Shown piece by piece: positions 59,903 through 64,000 of a DNA stretch of 64,000 nucleotides. The notes under the pieces are model-generated. The model was not told the DNA's origin and did not search any database. It saw only the letters and a program-made list of their open reading frames with translations. A program made the translations under genes and the position numbers. The stretch is taken from contig NC_046673.1 in assembly GCF_003369915.1 (NCBI RefSeq), positions 18,405,718 through 18,469,717 of the forward strand. Reading direction: 5' to 3'. This DNA comes from Drosophila miranda (taxonomy: Eukaryota; Arthropoda; Insecta; Diptera; Drosophilidae). How positions within the stretch are numbered: the stretch's first letter is position 1; every line of letters starts with the position of its first letter.

Positions 59903-61280
59903 ATGAACAAGGTCGGCAAGCACATCCAAAGCGGCATCTCGTCGCTCGGCGGTGGCAGTCCTGTGGCCCTCTCAACAGAAACTCTACTTGGCTCCCCGGT
60001 TGATAGTGAAACTGGCGTGGCTGGACCGGGGGCCGGCAATGCAACGAATGTGTTCAACTCGATCATGAGCTTCCTGCCAGACAATCGGCCCATCACCTCG
60101 CTGCACATTGTTCAGGACTTTGAGCGGTGAGTGGCGTGGCGAGTGTAATCGAATGGGAACATATGGAAAAATATTTCTTTGCTTTGTTTTGCCTTGCAGC
60201 TGCCCAAAGAACTTCAGTGCCATTCATCGCACTTACGACCAGGATGCAGACGCAGATCTATGGCGCGACTATAGCATTTTCGGGCGCCAGAATACCCGCT
60301 ATCTGTGCCTCTCCAAGTCCGAGGGACTGCCCGACTATGTGGTGGAGACACTCCAGTAAGTTCACGCACTCATCCCAAGCTCCCACGCGTGTTTCAACGT
60401 CTCACGCTTTACTTGTAGAGTCATTGCCGATAAGACCACTCCGCCGAAGGAGTACTCGCTGCTCTCGCGCACAGCCGACAGCGATCAGAAGGCCTGGCGA
60501 AAGCGACAGATCGCCTACAAGCTGTCGAAGCGAGGCTCTGTGACCCAAGCGGTGACCGACATCATTGTCTGCTCCAAGCTAAAGGTGGCCCCCGATGGCT
60601 TCAAGTTAGCCGGCGACATCAACGGAGTGCTTATCTGCTACAAAACGGGCGCCATTCCCGTACGCCTGCCGCCGCCAGTCCCAGCTGGAGGTGCAGCTGC
60701 AACCGCTGGCGGCGGCACCTGTGAGGTGGAGCAGGCATTGAACCGCCTCAATTTGCAGGGACAACGACACTCGCGCGGACCCGTGAGTGTTCCCTACATT
60801 TCGTTTGCACTGAAATTTATATTTTTATTTTTGGCATCCTCTTCCATCTCTATATCAGCTGCCGCAGCCGCCAACAGCAGAACACCATGACTATGAGGAG
60901 ATTCAGGCCAATTATCAAATCAATTCTCCACAGCGCCCGGCCCCACCACGTCCAGCGGGTTCCAGTGCCGCTGTCGGCGGAGAAGGACGTGCAGCCTATG
61001 GCGGAACAGGAACTCTAGGAACCTATACCGAACTGGAAGGGGTTCCCTTTGTGATGGATGTTAGGCTGCAGCGGAATCAGCCAGGAACTGATGTGAGAGA
61101 TGCGATTGCCCCCCTCTCTCTTTATCTCTCTCTTTCTTATGTGCTCGTTTTTCTTTATAGCTACCCATACTGCCAGAGCTATCAACGCTGCTAAGATCCT
61201 TGGACTATGACTTTCAATTGGAACGTCAGGTCCTGTGCACCATGAAGTCTTCGGCCTCGAAGAATCCATTCTTCAAGTAG
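59903..61280 (+). CDS. Mvb12: ESCRT-I subunit MVB12, 5 exons
   Basis: Exons are 59903-60126, 60200-60355, 60419-60782, 60859-61092 and 61161-61280, giving 365 residues. MVB12 is the fourth subunit of ESCRT-I and acts in sorting ubiquitinated cargo into multivesicular bodies. An N-terminal MABP domain, typical of MVB12A/B, spans roughly residues 50-215 ([60 protein letters not shown]). A Pro/Gly-rich linker follows. The C-terminal UMA-type segment ([12 protein letters not shown], then [22 protein letters not shown]) matches the human MVB12 end, which docks on VPS37/VPS28. The exon holding the ATG has an acceptor at 59824, so the 5' UTR is itself spliced. The first ATG in that exon is used here. 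Confidence 0.92.
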
Positions 61281-62792
61281 AAATATCGATAATAAATTCA
61301 ATCACAAATTTCAACATTTAGACCGTAAGCTCTCGTAGCCGTAACAGATCTAAAGCTGAAGCAGAAGCAGCCGCCGCCATAGACGACTCCCTAGAAATTA
61401 TTTAGTTGCGATTTAGTTCAGTGGAAGAAGGACATGGAGGAGCCTGCCTCAGATAGGATAGGATCGATCGGTGTGTGTGTGTGCGTGTGCGTGTGCGTGT
61501 GTAATAAGTATTCCTGTGCCTTCGATGTGTACCCATGCCACAATGTATCCCTTATACCTCTAGTATTCCCCTCAGTTATAGTCGATGTGAAAGCGAAAGT
61601 GGAACCCGTTTGGCAGCCTAACCACAGATGAGAAGTGAAAGCAAAGCAAATGAAACCCAATATATTTACATCATTCATCATACAAATGCATCCGGCATGG
61701 ATGCATCATACTTAATCCCCAGAAATGTGATCAGAAGAGCAAGCGAATGATGTTTTTTGTGTAATAATTTTAAAAGCATTATGCATAACATATACATAAA
61801 TATATATATACTATATATTACCTTACCCCATGGTACAACCCTATCAATTATGTATGTATTCGAAGGAGAAGGTGCTCTTCCGTGTCTGAAAATTAATGTT
61901 AAAGTTTGAAACAAGTCTAGGAAACGCCGATGGCCATGTGCAACCCAATTGATATATAATTCTAATCGTATTATGTATAACGATGCGCATACACATACAC
62001 ATATATCAACTATATATACACATAGAACATATACATACATTTATAGACCAGTTGGTCTCGAAACAAACATAGATTACATAAATGGTAGCCTCTAGAGATG
62101 ATTAGACTGTAATTGTGAGATCCTAGATTCTTCCCAGCCGTTGGGCGACCCCGCCCCTCCCTCAACCAGTCACCTGCCAGCCAGTCCCCTACCATGATCT
62201 ACCACCTAACACACAAAACACAACACTCCACCCGCAATGTTATTATAAAACAGTTCAAATAAAAACCATACGTATATACACTCATTAAACCAATTTGTGA
62301 AGCTCGTTTGAGCTAGCATATGTGGCTCACGCTCTCATTCTCTTCGTTCCGACTTCCAGTTAAACGAACTGTGATGTGATCCGATGGCCAGAGCTCATGC
62401 CCTCATGCTTTTCGGTAGACGAATGGCTCTCCTCGTTGCCCTCTACTCTCCAGCCAAAGACAGGTCTAGACAGCCTCTAAGGTTCGAAGGTTTGTAAATC
62501 TAATTTATTAACGTACGTATGTATATTAACAAAAATATTATCAAATACGAAAAGCGTATATCAAAAAACAAAAATATCCATTGTAGGTGTATCATGCATG
62601 CCTGTATATGTTTGTAGAGTACGTTTTATGGTATGGTTACATATGTACTTCCTAGAACTAATGTCATTCGCTATATACAGTGGCTCTCTCTCTCTCTCTT
62701 GCGATTGGAGCTCTCAGAACGGATCGGTCATCAAAATATATTATGGAATAGTAAATCCGGTTGTGATAGCGTCTTCTTCAAGTTTCGCATAC
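61281..62792. other. convergent 3' region of Mvb12 and the RhoGAP gene
   Basis: AATAAA occurs at 61291-61296, very near the Mvb12 stop, and at 62258-62263. A GT repeat lies at 61471-61502. The rest is AT-rich 3' UTR-like sequence with no coding signal. Confidence 0.5.
61471..61502. repeat. GT dinucleotide repeat with GCGT interruptions
   Basis: GTGTGT units pass into GTGTGC units downstream of Mvb12. Confidence 0.85.
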
Positions 62793-64000
62793 TCAGGCGA
62801 TGCAGGCGTCGATCGGCGGTGCATCTGTTGGATTGTAGGTTGGGGGATCAGGGATCAAGGATCGAGGGTGCAGGTACAGTGGGTTCAGGTTCAGGTTTGG
62901 ATTCGGATTGTAGGAGGATTCAGAGGTTAGCATAACTCTTGACACAACGAGACATTCAAGTGGTTGGGGGATGGGTGGGCAGACAAGCAGCTAGAGGCGT
63001 AGGCGGACGGGGATGTACTGCGTACTGCGGTGCGGTGCGGGGTGGGAGGCGGCGTGAAGACTGCGGCTAGGAACCAATATACACACCATCACCGAATCGG
63101 TAGGGGGCTGGCACCACCCTCAGTGGGGACATCACTTACTCGAATATGCGCGAGTGGTACTCGATCATCAGCTTGACGCAATCGGCCAGCGTCTCGCCCT
63201 CGCGCAGCAGCTGCTGGATGTCCTGCATGTGCACGCCCTGCGGCACCGTGTGGAATATGGATGGTGTCACCGAAATGGAAAGCGTCTCGGCGCTGATCTG
63301 CTGCAGCGGCACCTTGGTTAGCCTGGGGAGGGAGACGGAGAGCTAAGAGAGTGCCCAGAAGAGGCGGCGTCGCTGCCGCTCCACTTACCGATTAAAGTGG
63401 CCAAATATGTAGTCCATGGTATCGCGATTGATCTCCGGCAGCGAGCGTATCAGTCTTTTCAATGTGTCCAGCTTGACGGCCAGTTCGGTGAGCACTGGAA
63501 GGGAAAGAGATTACTCCAGCTGCAGCTTCTGGCTATGCGGATATACGTACACCATTGATGTGCCGTGCCAATGAAGGTTTTGGCCTCGTTCACACTGACC
63601 AGCGGACTCTTGATCTCGCGCAGAAATAGCTTGAGCACCCCGGTGAGGGTGTGTATGTCGACGTCCGTCTGCGACAGGGCGTCGTAGTCGTTGGCATCGA
63701 TGCTGAAGCGCAGCGTCTGGATTTTGTTGTAGTCGCCGCACTGCCGATATATACCCTCGATGGGCTGCGTGGAGCGGCGGTACTTCTGCTCGATGAGGTC
63801 ACAGCAATCGACCACGATGCGGGGCACGGTGCGCTGCTGGTCGTGTTTCAGCACCATCTCCAGTTCCGTGTCGAAGCAGGGCTCGTCAAAGAAGATGCGC
63901 TGCTCGCGCAGCGTCTCCACGCTGGGCCTGCTCTTCCACCAGTTGGAGAGATTCATCCAGGCCACGAGACGCGAGGGTCTCACATTGCTCTTACCTGTCA
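62793..64000 (-). CDS. RhoGAP16F: RhoGAP-domain protein, C-terminal part (5' end outside the window)
   Basis: Exons seen are 64000-63551 (open through the window edge), 63494-63389, 63322-63140 and a likely last exon 62937-62793. The domain begins after NLSNWWKSRPSVETL. It has the RhoGAP core VPRIVVDCCDLIEQKYRRSTQPIEGIYRQCG, whose Arg in GIYR is the catalytic finger that speeds GTP hydrolysis by Rho/Rac/Cdc42. DVDIHTLTGVLKLFLREIKSPLV and LIRSLPEINRDTMDYIFGHFNR follow, then LSISVTPSIF where the family has a GPSLL-type segment. The last exon is inferred because it keeps phase and stays open for 47 codons rich in Asn, Pro and Leu before TGA. The symbol rests on remembered proximity of CG7122 to Taf8 and Mvb12 in region 16F of the melanogaster X, so treat it as probable. 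Family confidence is high. Confidence 0.85.

Noticed and set aside
63984-64000. Donor-like CAG|GTAAGA at the right edge suggesting an exon end
   Set aside because: The RhoGAP frame continues openly through it (TGKSNVRPSR), so it looks coincidental.

Overview
The window is insect genomic DNA, almost certainly Drosophila. The genes are split by short introns (about 55-100 nt) with GT..AG junctions. Coding parts carry long Gln, Asn, Gly and Ser runs, intergenic DNA is AT-rich with many microsatellites, and every recognisable protein has a known fly or animal family. The ten protein-coding loci that I can support all look like X-linked (Muller A) Drosophila genes. A DINE-1-like element at 26.9-28.1 kb and the overall style suggest the obscura group, but that species-level guess is inference.

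Layout. 0.2-1.2 kb (-): a THEM6-like thioesterase-fold protein. 4.4-12.3 kb (-): a multiple inositol polyphosphate phosphatase (Mipp2), whose second intron contains the complete raptor gene (5.5-10.7 kb) on the same strand. 17.2-24.8 kb (+): a neprilysin-family membrane metallopeptidase (Nep1-like) with eight coding exons and probably a remote 5' exon. 26.9-28.1 kb: a non-autonomous repeat element. 28.9-30.7 kb (-): an SLC17-type MFS transporter. 31.9-32.7 kb (-): a small aldehyde-dehydrogenase-like protein without the catalytic cysteine. 35.0-39.3 kb (+): an AGTRAP-like four-span membrane protein. 40.0-42.0 kb (-): a secreted group III phospholipase A2. 42.0-50.7 kb: no supported gene. 50.7-54.3 kb (-): Pat1, the APPBP2 orthologue. 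56.2-56.8 kb (+): a decayed PIF/Harbinger-like transposase remnant. 56.8-58.0 kb (-): Taf8. 59.9-61.3 kb (+): Mvb12. 62.8-64.0 kb (-): the C-terminal part of a RhoGAP, cut by the window end.

There is no operon-like logic. The genes serve separate pathways: mTORC1 signalling (raptor), inositol phosphate metabolism (Mipp2), extracellular peptide turnover (Nep1), kinesin or cargo transport (Pat1), TFIID assembly (Taf8), ESCRT-I (Mvb12) and Rho GTPase control. I rebuilt all exon junctions by hand and checked that phase is kept across every splice.

I found no clear new biological system. The items most worth a second look are the nested raptor/Mipp2 arrangement, the catalytically dead ALDH-like gene, the HSGT proton-donor-site variant in Mipp2, the transposase relic under the Taf8 3' end, and a 23-bp element shared by two promoter-proximal regions 22 kb apart.
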